From contig JAFMOC010000038.1 of the NCBI GenBank assembly GCA_019802505.1, positions 4,360,001 through 4,424,000 of the forward strand: 64,000 bases of DNA, given 5' to 3'. Under the pieces are notes generated by a model, which did no database searches, was not told the DNA's origin, and saw only the letters and a program-made list of their open reading frames with translations. Each line of letters begins with the position of its first letter. Positions within the stretch are counted from its first letter, which is position 1. Position numbers and translations under genes: made by a program. Of the stretch, positions 22,795 through 33,202 are shown piece by piece. This DNA comes from Corydoras sp. C115. Its lineage: Eukaryota > Chordata > Actinopteri > Siluriformes > Callichthyidae.

Positions 22795-23181
22795 AAGAGC
22801 AGTGGCAGGGCAGCACGGTGGCTTAGTGGTTAGCACGTTCACCTCTCAGCACTAAGGATTCCCGGTTCAAATCCCAATCTGGGTGGAGTTTCCATGTTCT
22901 CCCCGTGTCCGCGTGGGTTTCCTTTGGGTTCTCCAGTTTCCTACCACAGTCCAAAAACATGGATCCAGGTGAATTGAATTCTTCAAATTGCCCCATATAG
23001 AGTGTGAGTGTGTGTGTGTGTCTGTGTGGGTAAGTGTGTGCCCAGCGATAGATTGGCACCATGTCCTGGGTGTATCTGCTCAGTGCCCAATATGTACTCC
23101 CCTGGATGGGCATGGGGAACCCCCACACGACCCTAATAGAGGATAAAGCGGAAGATAATAGATGGATGGAAGAGCAGCGGC
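22795..23181 (+). mobile_element. V-SINE, full length with target-site duplication
   Basis: The element body is 22807-23169. The head is GGCAGCACGGTGGCTTAGTG-like (22807 onward), followed by the central domain, GCCCAGCGATAGATTGGCAC and the tail AGAGGATAAAGCGGAAGATA, then ATAGATGGATGG. Flanking 12-bp repeats AAGAGCAGTGGC (22795-22806) and AAGAGCAGCGGC (23170-23181) differ at one base, as expected for target-primed reverse transcription. This is the best-preserved copy in the window. Confidence 0.95.
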
Positions 23182-24049
23182 TAAAATTCCTGTAAAAATA
23201 AAGTCTAGTTTGCAGATTACATCACACTGTAAGAATCAGATCTCTTTTGCTTGCAAGCATTTCTAGATTTTATCTAATTTAGCAAATTATTGGAAAACAA
23301 AGAAACACAAAACATAAACTTTCTATAATTGTAAATCTTGCACTCAATCACTGACTGGTCCCTCAGGTCAGTTCCTAAAAGTTCTCTGCCGCACTGCTGC
23401 TGTATGAGGAGAGATTAAGAGCAATGAAACTCATATCTACAAATGCCACGAGACTTCTTTGGCTATATCCATTTGCAGGACTAAATAATTCATACCTGAG
23501 TGAGATTGATTTTGCCTCAATCAAGTCGTACGCACTGTGATCTTCAGCACAGCTTGGCGTTTTTCCACCAAGAGGCCTGCAGGTACACGACATGGCTGAG
23601 AGAATCTCAGCAAGTCCACTGAGAGGGGCTTCTGTGTTCACACATTACAATTCAGTATCACAGGTAGATTTGGCTGCTCAGAAAAAAAAACACCTCATTT
23701 AATATATTTCATATTTAATCTATTGTGGACTTAATCAACTACAGAGTCAATTCATAATTTGTCAAAAACTATTAAAAAAGGAATTCTTATCTGCACATAC
23801 AATTCTTTGCTTACACAAAGGAGATAGTTTTACGCCATTTTTAATTAATGTTAAACTTTAAATGGGTTTGCATTGAATCGCTCCCTCAGAGGTTGGGCCT
23901 GATGACTCAGAATGGTGCTAGCTTGATTAGAAGCTAGATGAATAACATTAGAGATGAAGGACCCTGTTTTTTTTTTTTTTTTGTAAGACTGGGCTAATTT
24001 CAATTGCTCGGAATGCTTGTAAACATGGTACAGGTTTGGATTAGCATAG
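23182..24049. other. Unique DNA, no gene seen
   Basis: T16 run at 23967-23982. The interval 23370-23645 has balanced composition and an 88-codon minus-strand frame without a recognisable domain. No gene supported. Confidence 0.5.
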
Positions 24050-24165
24050 GTAGCAGTGGTTAGTGGTTCTCTGACACAACAAAAAGGTCCCAGGTTCGAT
24101 TCCCACTGGGTTGAGCACAGGTCCTTCCTGTACCTGCATGGGTTTCCTTGGTTATCTCCTACGAT
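24050..24165 (+). mobile_element. V-SINE-like tRNA-derived fragment
   Basis: GTGGTTAGTGGTTCTCTGAC, AAGGTCCCAGGTTCGATTCC (B box) and TGGGTTGAGCACAGGTCCTT, then TACCTGCATGGGTTTCCTTG. The head and the start of a shortened central domain are visible. No 3' end. Confidence 0.6.
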
Positions 24166-24825
24166 AAGTGAATACACTACATCTAAGAGTCTTTCTCAAA
24201 ATGCAGGTCATAGGACACAACTGTGCAAATTTTGCAGGTAACTAACAGGTACAAATGAAAAAAAAAGTCTTTCATATTAGCACATCTCTTTTCACTATCC
24301 TTCATTAGTTGGTTTGATATATTCAGAGATTCAAAGCCTTATAAGCATCAGGCATATTAGAATATAAGCCTTATAAGCATTCCTACCTGGTTGGATTAGA
24401 TTTAAAGCTCAGATGGTCCATTTTGAATATTTAAAAAGCATAGTGATGCAGTAGGTTGCATAAGAAAGCTATTATTGGCTATACAAAAAAAGAAAAATAC
24501 AGACAAACCAAACTTTTGAAACTACAAGTCTAAAAACTCCTGTACACATTGCTTTAATTTTGTCTGTTGGGTCAGAATTGACAGGTTTAGTTGGCAGCTG
24601 AATGATTGCAGACGTTCTTTCAGGAGATCAGGTTCATTCAGCCCGCTCAGACAATAGTGAATTTGAAGGTCTTAGGGATTGTTCCCTTGGAAAAGAAATT
24701 AAAGTAGAATTTTTTCGGGGTGTATGCAAGTATTTTTTGTGGGTGTAAGTGGTTGTAGTCAGAAGCTTGGAGTTTACGGAGATTTGAGGGCACTTCAGCT
24801 GGCTGAATCAAGCTGAGCACAGGGG
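24166..24825. other. Unique DNA, no gene seen
   Basis: Contains a small direct repeat CTTATAAGCAT at 24340 and 24367. No gene. Confidence 0.5.
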
Positions 24826-25085
24826 CAGTCATGGGCTTGTGGTTAAGGAACCAGCCTTGTGAATTGAAGGTCCCTGGTCCCTGGTTCGCTGAAATGCCCT
24901 TGGGCAAGGCACCTAACACCAATCGCTCCCCGGATGCTGTATTCAAGGTTGCTCACCGCTCCGGGCACGTGTGCTCACCTCACCAGTGTATGTACATATG
25001 AGTGTGTTTCAATGTGCGGATGGGTTAATTGTGGCGGACAAATTCCTCTGTGTGTATGCACAGTAGGCAAAATAAATCACTTTAT
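24826..25085 (+). mobile_element. Third tRNA-derived SINE family, full-length-like copy
   Basis: GCAGTCATGGGCTTGTGGTT then AAGGAACCAGCCTTGTGAAT, GGTCCCTGGTTCGCTGAAAT, GGCAAGGCACCTAACACC, TCACCTCACCAGTGTATG, GTGCGGATGGGTTAATTGTG and GGCAAAATAAATCACTTTAT. The same series occurs at 26224 and 39562, so this is a dispersed family distinct from the V-SINE. It has A/B-box-like promoter elements and no coding capacity. Confidence 0.8.
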
Positions 25086-25123
25086 CACAGAGTCATATTC
25101 CTATCAGACAGGAATTATTATTT

Positions 25124-25270
25124 ACAGGCAGTATGGTGGCTCAGTGGCCTCATATGCCAGAATGTTCTGGGTTTTAATCCTGCTTGGACACTTACTGTGT
25201 CCAATGCCCCATGCCTGTGTGTGTTTACTCCTGAAACAACAGTTTACACTTATAATCCAAAGACATACTG
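25124..25270 (+). mobile_element. SINE fragment with V-SINE-like head
   Basis: AGGCAGTATGGTGGCTCAGT, GTTCTGGGTTTTAATCCTG (B-box region) and AATCCAAAGACATACTGAC. Head and the 'CCAAAGACAT' landmark are present with an unusual middle, so it is a diverged or deleted V-SINE. Confidence 0.6.
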
Positions 25271-26223
25271 ACAAATAAATCGCAGTTACTAAGTTTCAGA
25301 GATTAACCATAGATATTGTCCTAAAGGCTTATTTAACTATAGGTTTAGAATTACGTGATGGTACAAATAGAACTCTACTACTTGTGCATTTGTGCTCTCT
25401 TGACATTACAGGAGCTTAAAGGACCATCACTGTCGCAAGTTCTTATCTATTATTTGAATGAATAATGTGAAGGTGGCAAATCCAAGCATTTCCAGTGAGC
25501 CCGCATGCCATCTACAGTAATCTGTATGTCATATTGACATTGTCAGAAGACATCCTGTTTAATAAAACCGAACGTGCAGCCAGAATGAGAAATTCAATTA
25601 AAATGACAAGAAAAATGTATGGCGTCAGATAAGCCAAAGCTTTGGGAGCTTGTTTGCACTGCACTGTAATCGATACTTAACACAGCCTAAGAGCAATTTA
25701 CATTTCTCTCCGGCAGATAAACGCTCTTCACTGCTGAACTCCACCTCTGGGTTTACTATTTAGATTAAAGATAAAACATGAGTGGAGAGCCAGATCCAGA
25801 TGATGGATGCTTCACCATGTTGCCTGGGATTTAGGCGATCAATCAGTGTGATTATTTATTTGAAGAACACAATTTTCTGTCCCACAGAAGTTTAAAAAGA
25901 AGATTAAACCAGCCGTCCTGCATCTGTCAACGCATGTTTAAAATTGATTTAGCCAAATATTGACACCCTTACTACCTAACCTATTGTGTAATACCTCACA
26001 GGTTTCAGTAATAGTTGCTTGTAGCAATTAACATCAAATCTAAAGCACTGGCAGACATGAACTCCTCAGTTATACACCAAAGTTATACACCACTTTTGTT
26101 AGTAGGGTACATGTCTAACAATTAGCACACACTGATGCTTAGTACATTTGCATTAATTGTCCGTCATATAAGTTTGTTAGTTTTTAATTCATGGGGTTAT
26201 ATAAAATAGTGACCTGAAACCTA
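25271..26223. other. Unique DNA, conserved-element candidate
   Basis: The block 25545-25960 contains long non-repetitive, even-composition sequence with motifs such as GAAATTCAATTAAAATGAC and GCGATCAATCAGTGTGATTA. It looks unlike the rest of the window. No reading frame of note; I infer possible regulatory DNA. Confidence 0.4.
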
Positions 26224-26400
26224 TTTGGGCCAGTCATAGGCTTTTGGTTAAGGAACCAGCCTTGCGACCTAAAGGTCCCGGTTCGATTCCTGGTCCTACC
26301 AAGTACTATGGCTGAAGTGTCGTTGAACAAGGCACATAACCCTAGTTGCTTCCTGGCCATCATATACAAGACAACCCACCTCTTAGGGCAAATAGATAGA
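26224..26400 (+). mobile_element. Third tRNA-derived SINE family, partial
   Basis: GGGCCAGTCATAGGCTTTTG, AAGGAACCAGCCTTGCGACC, AGGTCCCGGTTCGATTCCTG and AACAAGGCACATAACCCTAG match the copies at 24826 and 39562. The 3' half is replaced by a short region ending GGGCAAATAGATAGATAAAG. Confidence 0.8.
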
Positions 26401-27490
26401 TAAAGAACTTTATAATGCACTATAAATACCAGGTTCATAGAAAGTTACTGAAATTTTGAATGCTTTGTAAGCAATAACACTAAGTCACATGTTTCTAAAA
26501 AAATGTGATTAGACAACCAGAGTTTCTCTCCGGTGAGTGTATCAAAATCACCAATGTTTTTAGACAAACCATCAAATGCATTCATGGTGACATAAGATGG
26601 TTTCCTGCGACAAATTTGGAATTCTTTAACACATAGCAGCTGAGACCCATTTCAGTGGTTACAGAAATAAAAGAATGTTGTGATAATGAAAGCTTCTGCT
26701 TCAACCAAACTCAAATCTTGTGTAAAGCCTTTTCATTGTTGCCTCTAGTAGGCGATAACACATCCAGCACAAAAAATATAATAGGTAAGCATGTTCTCTC
26801 AATGGCTTGATGTTATCACAAGTTATAAATCACAATGCAGGCCATTTTTAGACAGAGTAAATAAACACATCCATCTTTTACGCTACCTAATGGATTGTGT
26901 GTGTGTACAGTATGAGGACGGATTCTATGTTGCTCTTTCAAATGAAGAAGCTAAACACAAATTAATCATGCTCCATTCCAAGTGATTTATCCACGCACTT
27001 TGTGAGGAGGAATGAAAAGTTTCTGCACTTTCGCTGGAATTTTACAATTTGAGTGCATGCACATTAAAAGCACATAGTCTTAATTAAGGTTTTGAAGGTT
27101 ATGGTTTAAGGTATGAAATGCTTAAAACTATTTAAAGTAATTTAAACAGGAAGCCAATAATAACTAAACTAAACTAAAGACGTTATCCCAGGAGACACAT
27201 TTGAGCAACAGGGGATTTATGCTAAAGTTTCCTTTGTCTTTCTGATCTCATTGTTGTCTGGGAGAAAGTACAGAAAAATAAATGGAAACCTTTCACTGTT
27301 TTTTACCCACTTCTCTGTCTCCACCTTTAATAAACAAATCTGCATTTGATCTCAGCTTCACCATCACAAATAATACATTTTAATTCAATATAGTTTAACA
27401 TGCATCAATTAAATACTGCTGATTCCATCACCACAATTTAGAAATGCAATATATCAACACCAAATCAGTGCTCTTGATTTTAAACTAAAG
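26401..27490. other. Unique DNA, no gene seen
   Basis: No gene recognised. CATAGAAAGTTACTG at 26435 echoes the repeat at 19507 on the other strand. A 64-codon frame at 26791-26985 lacks a recognisable domain. Confidence 0.5.
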
Positions 27491-27806
27491 TGTAACGCCC
27501 AGTGTGTTAGTGCAGTGCAGAGACATACACTAAGATGCCAAGTATTGAATACTTTATTAAACTTTCTAAAATCAAATCAAACACACAACAGTGCATTGAA
27601 ACTAAACTGACAACCACTTGCTAACAGAGCTTTAAGGTGAGGTGTAAATAGGCCCGAAAAGAACCTAAATGAGCCAACTAACCTAAACGAGCCATTAATT
27701 AACCAACTAATAGTCAATTAACTTGAACGAGGCCTGGGAACTTGAAACACACTCTAAACTCAAACGAATACCAGTCCCAAGTGAGGTACAGACGGGACCT
27801 GTGACA
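27491..27806 (-). mobile_element. Solo LTR of an LTR retrotransposon
   Basis: Plus-strand ends are TGTAACGCCC and CCTGTGACA, i.e. TG...CA with short inverted ends TGT(A/C)AC. Flanks are TAAAG (27486-27490) and GAAAG (27807-27811), a 5-bp duplication with one mismatch. On the minus strand AATAAAG lies about 70 bp before the end (27551-27560 region), the expected position of the poly(A) signal ahead of R/U5. No primer-binding site or coding sequence adjoins either side, so it is a solo LTR from LTR-LTR recombination. Ty3/gypsy origin is likely from size and ends but not proven. Confidence 0.75.
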
Positions 27807-28404
27807 GAAAGTCATTTTTCTGTGATGTTACCACACTGAGATTAGATGAAACTGTGATGAAACTATATTGTTAATATAGTTTAAGCAAGAGTGTGTTGCC
27901 ATGTATTCAAAGTATTTTTAACCTGAACTATCAAACAAAAAATGCTAAAAACCCTTCCACAAGTTCTAAAATCCTTTGTTTTAGAGGACAACAGGACTGT
28001 GAAGAACCCATGTACGCGTGGTAAAGAACAGCAATTTCCTTGTCAAGCTGTCTCCTCCTGACAGGTCGTTGTTAAAGACAACAGTGTGATTAATGGTGGG
28101 AATGAGAGACTGATCTGATTGGAATCACTTCAGGGCTGTACAGCATCTGTAAATGTCCCCATGCTGCTCAATATTAAAGGGATGTTTTTCATAGTCTGGG
28201 TCAGGTATCTCTACTGCAAAGATTAACAAAGTGGTCGAAATAAGTCTTAATTAAAATTATACATATAACACCTTTGATCCTGCATTATTGCAGTTTGCGC
28301 TATCTTCTGAAACAGGGCTGGTCTTCTTAAAAATCGATTAATGAAACAAATCAACAGAAACATTTGAGAGAGTTAGGAAGTTGGTTAGCTTTTCTAAACG
28401 GCAA
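27807..28404. other. Unique DNA, no gene seen
   Basis: No recognised repeat or gene. A palindrome-like AACTATATTGTTAATATAGTTTA occurs at 27861-27883 (inner TATATTGTTAATATA). Confidence 0.5.
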
Positions 28405-28770
28405 AAGCTAAAGTGTGTACTAGCTCAGTGGTTAGGGTATTAGGCAATTACATTACATTCAGTTATTTAGCAGAAACTTTTATCCTAACGACTTACACAT
28501 ATCCCAACTTGATGGTTGGGGTGAGACCACAGGGTTGGTCATAAAGCAATGAGGGTTAAAGACTTTGCTCAAGAACCCACCTTGGTAACTTCAGTGGACC
28601 TGGAATTTGAACCCACAACCTTCAGAGTGACGGACCAACACCCTTACCACTGAGCTACCACACTCTTGTCTGAAGGTTGTGGGTTAAAAATCCCAGGTTT
28701 TGTGTCTGGCCCCAAACGAGGTGGGATATTTGTAAGTTGTTTTGGATAAAGGTGTTCGCATTAATGAATT
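28405..28770. mobile_element. UnaL2-tail SINE interrupted by an opposite-strand copy of itself
   Basis: Plus-strand head GTGTACTAGCTCAGTGGTTA (28416-28435) is cut near 28448. A minus-strand copy fills about 28448-28668: TTCAGTTATTTAGCAGAAAC, CTTTTATCCTAACGACTTAC, ATGAGGGTTAAAGACTTTGC, GTAACTTCAGTGGACCTGG, CACTGAGCTACCACAC. The plus-strand remainder follows: GAAGGTTGTGGGTTAAAAAT and TTTGTAAGTTGTTTTGGATA to about 28770. The two copies form a head-to-head inverted repeat. No clear TSD. Confidence 0.75.
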
Positions 28771-29046
28771 AATTACCTCTAATCAATGCATTAATTACCT
28801 CTAATCAAAGTCCATAGCTGACAGCTCTGCTTTTCCTTCCTAGGCACTGGTGCACTCGTGACATGGTGACCTGCAAGTTCACCCACCGCTAAAACAATTT
28901 GTGACTGCACCTTAGCCTAATTATCATTGCAGTGTGCACTTGTAAGCTGAAGCGACTTTTGTGACTAGAGCAAAAAAACCTCAAGCTACAGATACTATGT
29001 TACAGTTGGTAATTCAATTGTGGTGAATCAAATAATCATGTAGTAA
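28771..29046. other. Unique DNA
   Basis: A short direct repeat ATTAATTACCTCTAATCAA occurs at about 28770 and 28790. Nothing else recognised. Confidence 0.5.
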
Positions 29047-29113
29047 CCCCCCCCCCCCCCCCCCCCCGAACCAAATATAGGATAAAGCGGAAGATAATGT
29101 ATGAATGAATAAA
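29047..29113 (+). mobile_element. V-SINE tail fragment led by a C21 tract
   Basis: Twenty-one C residues (29047-29067) run into GAACCAAATATAGGATAAAG and CGGAAGATAATGTATGAATG. This is the last 45 bp of a V-SINE whose internal C tract has expanded and forms the 5' boundary of the fragment. Confidence 0.88.
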
Positions 29114-29644
29114 TAACATTAATTGTTTTTAGTAAAGATCTGATTTTTGACACTTCCTCTACATTCTGTAAACAGCACATGACTGAGGCACACAAAAAAA
29201 GTAAAGTAATAAGAGAACCAGTCCATAATGAGGCTAGTTAATTAAACTGTAAAATAATTCCCATTACTGTTTAAATAGTGGTGTTGGGTTAATATGTGTC
29301 TCTTTATCCTGTCTGGTCCTTATATCACTATTTATTGTGGTTGATTTAAGCCAGATAGTCAAACCAATTTCAGATACCCATCTGTGACTACAACCATTTC
29401 AACAACCACAGGCTTTTGTTAGTGATTTGCAGCCAGTCAGTTCAATCAGTATCTATAAATTTCCTGGCCATATTATCAACTGAAAACTCATGGTGCAATA
29501 ACAGCTCAGCACTGTGTTTACTGCAATATATAGTAAGGCTTTTTCTCAGCACCATTTACTGTAGTAAAGCATGGTCATGATCTGATCATTAATCACAGTC
29601 TTATCACTCCAGACAGCAAGCCGGGTGTTTGGTTTACTGACTTT
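29114..29644. other. Unique DNA, no gene seen
   Basis: No recognised gene or repeat family. Confidence 0.5.
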
Positions 29645-30420
29645 TCTCTCTACGATGTGGACAAAAGTTTTGGAACACCAACCTAGTTTATATTTACTAT
29701 ATAGTGTATCTATTGTACATTCTGCACTTGCCACTTTGTAGATGCAAAATGATAGTTCGTTGATATTTCATAATCACAATAAAGTTAAATCTAATCTAAT
29801 TATACCTACAGGAGCTTTTATAACAACCTATTGTAAGGTTACATCAGTTTATATAAGGTTATAACAGCTTCCATTCTTCTGGAAAGATCCATCCATCCAT
29901 CCATTACCTTTCGCTTTATCCTCTATTAGGGTCGCGGTGGGTTTCCTCATGCCCATTCAGGGGAGAACATCTCGGGCACTGGGCAGATACACCCAGGACA
30001 GGGCGCCAATCTATTGTTGGGCACACACTCACTCACAAAAACACACACACAAACACACTATAGTGGGCAATTTGGAGAATTCAATAGACTTGATCCATGT
30101 TTTTGGACTGTGGGAGTGCTACCCTTTCTGGAAAGATGTTCTACAAAATTTTGGAGTGTGTTTCAAATTTTCCACATTGGTAAGGTCAGACACTTCTATT
30201 GACATGAGCGTTGGTTTGTAATATCATTCTAGTTTATTCCATAAGTTCATAATGAGGCTGAGATCAGGGCTCTGAGTGAGCCAATCATGTTATTTCACGC
30301 AAAATGCACCCAACGATGCCTTATGGACTTTGTTTTGTGCACTAGGATAGTCATGATGAAACTGAAAATTCTTCCCCAAACTGTTACTATAGTTTCGGAA
30401 GCATTCATTTGAATCTGAAA
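29645..30420 (-). mobile_element. Tc1-like relic, interrupted by a V-SINE
   Basis: GTGGACAAAAGTTTTGGAAC near 29657 resembles a Tc1 terminus. From about 29808 the body reads GGAGCTTTTATAACAACC, ATAACAGCTTCCATTCTTCT, then (after the SINE) ATGTTCTACAAAATTTTGGA, TGGTAAGGTCAGACACTTCT, AATGAGGCTGAGATCAGGGC, CCTTATGGACTTTGTTTTGT and TTCCCCAAACTGTTACTATA. These are successive landmarks of the minus-strand transposase frame. Frame destroyed; the right end is missing. Confidence 0.78.
29877..30137 (-). mobile_element. V-SINE inserted in the Tc1 relic, with target-site duplication
   Basis: Perfect 12-bp repeats TTCTGGAAAGAT at 29877-29888 and 30126-30137 flank the SINE; removing one copy restores continuous Tc1 sequence. 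The insert starts with the tail (CATCCATCCATCC..., CGCTTTATCCTCTATTAGGG) and ends at CATGTTTTTGGACTGTGGGA. It is therefore 5'-truncated inside the central domain and lacks a tRNA head. A short filler (TGCTACCCT) precedes the right repeat. Confidence 0.93.
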
Positions 30421-30787
30421 TGCAGAGCTAGAAGAAAAATACACATAGAGAGAAGACTTTTCATATGATTAGACTTTTACACTTACACACTGCCAACAAC
30501 GGCATAATCCATGAATTTAAAATAAGGTGCTACATCAGAATGTATGTGAGAATTAGATGTCTACAGTCTAGGTTCTACATTTTATGTTGGAAAGAAATGC
30601 CTGTCTTCAAACACAAAAGAAATCCTTGTCAGCCAAATTACAAAAATTATGTTTGAGGGTTGTACAAGTCAAGTGCTGATCTTATTTAAATAAGCAGGCT
30701 TGCTAAAGCACTCTGGACCACTTGTTTACCATAATGGGTGTTCACAAAGGAGAAGTCAATGTTTGTGTGCACTAGTTAAGTCCCAGT
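30421..30787. other. Unique DNA, no gene seen
   Basis: A 63-codon frame at 30465-30656 has no recognisable domain. No repeat recognised. Confidence 0.5.
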
Positions 30788-31040
30788 CAGCATGGACGCT
30801 TAGTGGTTAGCACATTTGCCTATTAGCACTGGGGATCCAGGTTCGAATCCTGATCTGAGTAAAGCTTCCATGTATGCATGGGTGGGTTTCCTCCAGGTGC
30901 TCCTGTTTCCTCCCACAGTCCAAAAACATGGATTTAAGGTATATTGGCTGCTCTAAATCACTGCTATATAGTGCTTTGTGTCTGTATGAGCATGCTGTCC
31001 TGGGAGTATCTGCCCAGTGCCCAGCTGGGGCAACTCTTGT
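30788..31040 (+). mobile_element. V-SINE, head to partial 3' unit
   Basis: AGCATGGACGCTTAGTGGTT, GATCCAGGTTCGAATCCTGA, CTCCTGTTTCCTCCCACAGT, TCCAAAAACATGGATTTAAG, then TGTCCTGGGAGTATCTGCCC and AGTGCCCAGCTGGGG. The tail is lost and the central domain has a small deletion after AAAGCTTCCATGT. Confidence 0.88.
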
Positions 31041-32479
31041 TTTGTGTTAAGTTATCTTGTTTTGGGCACTGTCTATTCACCTGGAACTTGGTGGATATAG
31101 TTCCTACCATCCTGTACAATTTAGTGGATTTAGCTTAACTGTGGGAGGAGAAACATTAGAAAAAAGTGGACAAATAATGATTATAAGAAAGTTAATTAAT
31201 TACCCATAACAGATTTAAATTTCATAATTTAACTTAATTTCTTTACCTGTAATACAGCATAGCATGTTCACACCACCTGAGGATGCATCTAAAGCTAATT
31301 ATTGTTCTCAGCTTTTATCATTTTAAAAAGCTCAAACCGAAAGTGCATCACTGCTGAGACAGCTCAATGGATATGTTGCATTTTTCTGGAGTGGTGCATC
31401 TGCACATAAAATGCTCCCATCTTGCACATACTTTTAGTGCACAGCTACCATTATCATTACCATGCCAGCAGCAGAGCGCAGTGATTCTTGCCAGTCCTAC
31501 TTAAGGGAAGAGTGGCTGGCAAGCCATAAAATGCTAACACACTGCAGGCCATTGGTGGAAACCAAGGGCCACCTATGATGCTTGCGCCTTGCTGACTTTA
31601 GTTGAAAAGCAATTCAAAGAATTAATAATAATTAAAATATGATTTGCTATTGCTGTAATAATATAAGATCCCGCAAGACGTTTTGTAGTACAGTCCAGAC
31701 TAGACTGTATGTAATAGTAAATGGAACTACTGGTGTCTTTTTAGGGTGAACCTCTGAAGGTTTGTTTTAAAAGTAACCCTAAAGGTCCCTTAAAAATATT
31801 TCCAGCCAAGAATATGAGCTTGAATTGGACTGAGCTTATCTCCCTGAAACAGAAGTGAATAACAACATTCTTCAGAGCTAAATTTGTTAATCTCGTGGGT
31901 TTGATTAGTATACAATGGAAGTATGACAAATCAGTGAAAAACTATTTTAAAAAAAACATAAATACATTTTAAATGACTTAAAATACGTTTCAACCCTGTG
32001 CCAGAAGATCCTTCAATATCTTAGTAAACAAGCAATACAGATCAAATATTCTGGCCTTGCTTTTCTTCTCAACTGTGCTGTATTTTCAATGGTTCTCTCA
32101 CCACTGCAGAGGACAAAAACACAGATAAGAACCCTCTTTCATAAATCAAAGCCTCAAAACTCTCTTTTAAAAGAACAAAGTTATTCAGCTGTGTGCATGT
32201 GTAGCATCATTTTTTTTCCAACAATGAGAGTGTTATGAGAACATTATTCATGCTTTTGAAACGAAGCCTGATATGAAGCCATTTGTCTACCTTGAGTGTA
32301 TATCTATTCGTTAGCAGCACTGACTAATTCAATGCTTCACTGTTAAAAGAACAAACAGACCAGTAATGACTGAGAAAAATCTCAGTGTAGAAAACCTTGA
32401 CTGCAAATAAATCTGGAAACCTTTTCTTCTTTAGTCCATTCTCTCAGTTTTAGATTTTGAAATCCTATTCTTTAGAACA
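31041..32479. other. Unique DNA, no gene seen
   Basis: No recognised repeat or gene. Reading frames here are 60-64 codons without recognisable domains. Confidence 0.5.
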
Positions 32480-32710
32480 TTAGATTATTATCTTATACTT
32501 ACTTTTATTTCAAGTGACTTACAAGCATACCAACTTGATGGATGAGGTTAGAGCACAGGGTCAGTCATCATGCAGCACCAATGAAGCAATGAGGGTTAAG
32601 TGCCAATGAGGGCTAAGAACCCATATTGACAATCTTTGTTGGACTCAGGGTTTAGAACTCCTAAACTTTAGATTGATGGCCAAACACTCCAATCAGTGAT
32701 CTACCACTCA
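32480..32710 (-). mobile_element. UnaL2-tail SINE, minus strand, tail eroded
   Basis: CAAGTGACTTACAAGCATAC, CAACTTGATGGATGAGG, AGCAATGAGGGTTAAGTGCC, ACCCATATTGACAATCTTTG, TTGGACTCAGGG and ATTGATGGCCAAACACTCC, ending at AGTGATCTACCACTC. CAATGAGGGTTAAG/CAATGAGGGCTAAG is a small tandem duplication. The 5' end of this SINE meets the LINE fragment at 32711. Confidence 0.78.
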
Positions 32711-32767
32711 AATGTCAAATACTTAAGAAACTACTTAAGACGCATCTATTTACCAAATACCTGTTTG

Positions 32768-32806
<39 letters not shown>

Positions 32807-32962
32807 GGGGGGGGCGCAGCTTCGAATAACAATCAGGTTTGACGAACTTGCAGTATAGTTGGTTTTCTCCATGGCTTCTGACTTGTGGTGTTCTCATTTG
32901 TAAGTCGCTTTGGATAAAAGCGTCTGCTAAATGACTAAATGTAATGTAAATGTAAATATACA
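32711..32962 (+). mobile_element. L2-clade LINE 3' end with UnaL2-type tail
   Basis: TTAAGAAACTACTTAAGACG and CATCTATTTACCAAATACCT correspond to the end of L2 ORF2 (a KKLLKTHLF-type ending). After an A36 run and a G-rich spot comes the 3' UTR. It ends TTGTAAGTCGCTTTGGATAA, AAGCGTCTGCTAAATGACTA and AATGTAATGTAAATG. The tail is the best-preserved stem-loop plus TGTAA-type repeat of the window. Confidence 0.82.
32768..32803. repeat. A36 homopolymer
   Basis: An uninterrupted run of about 36 A followed by GGCGGGGGGGGCGCAGC. It sits within LINE 3' sequence. Could mark a small poly(A)-ended insertion or expansion of an internal A tract; no TSD seen. Confidence 0.85.
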
Positions 32963-32993
32963 GTCAAATGTCTCATTATTGTTAGAGTTACAG

Positions 32994-33202
32994 TGCATAT
33001 TACATTTACATTACATTTGGTCATTTAGCAGACGCTTTTATCCAAAGCGACTTACAATCACAACATCCCTGTAGCAATGAGGGTTAAGGGTCTTGCTCAA
33101 GGACCCACACTGGTAACTTCAGTGGACCTGGGATTTGAACCCCCAACCTTCATATTGATAGCCCAACACCCTAACCACTGAGCTACCACACCCCTGCATA
33201 TT
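32994..33202 (-). mobile_element. UnaL2-tail SINE with target-site duplication
   Basis: TGCATATT at 32994-33001 and again at 33195-33202 flank the element. Reading minus: GTGGTAGCTCAGTGGTTAGG, GGGTTGGGCTATCAATATGA-like head, GGGGTTCAAATCCCAGGTCC (B box), CCAGTGTGGGTCCTTGAGC, CTTAACCCTCATTGCTACAG, then GTAAGTCGCTTTGGATAAAA, GCGTCTGCTAAATGACC and TGTAA repeats. The tail is identical in kind to that of the LINE 40 bp upstream. Confidence 0.9.

Noticed and set aside
22807..22880. tRNA gene suggested by A-box and B-box
   Set aside because: The tRNA-like sequence is the head of a V-SINE. The same applies to all GGTTCGAATC-type B boxes in the window; none sits in a complete cloverleaf.
32768..32803. 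A36 as the tail of a processed pseudogene
   Set aside because: Sequence upstream is LINE ORF2 end and no TSD is found; most likely an expanded A tract in LINE-derived DNA.
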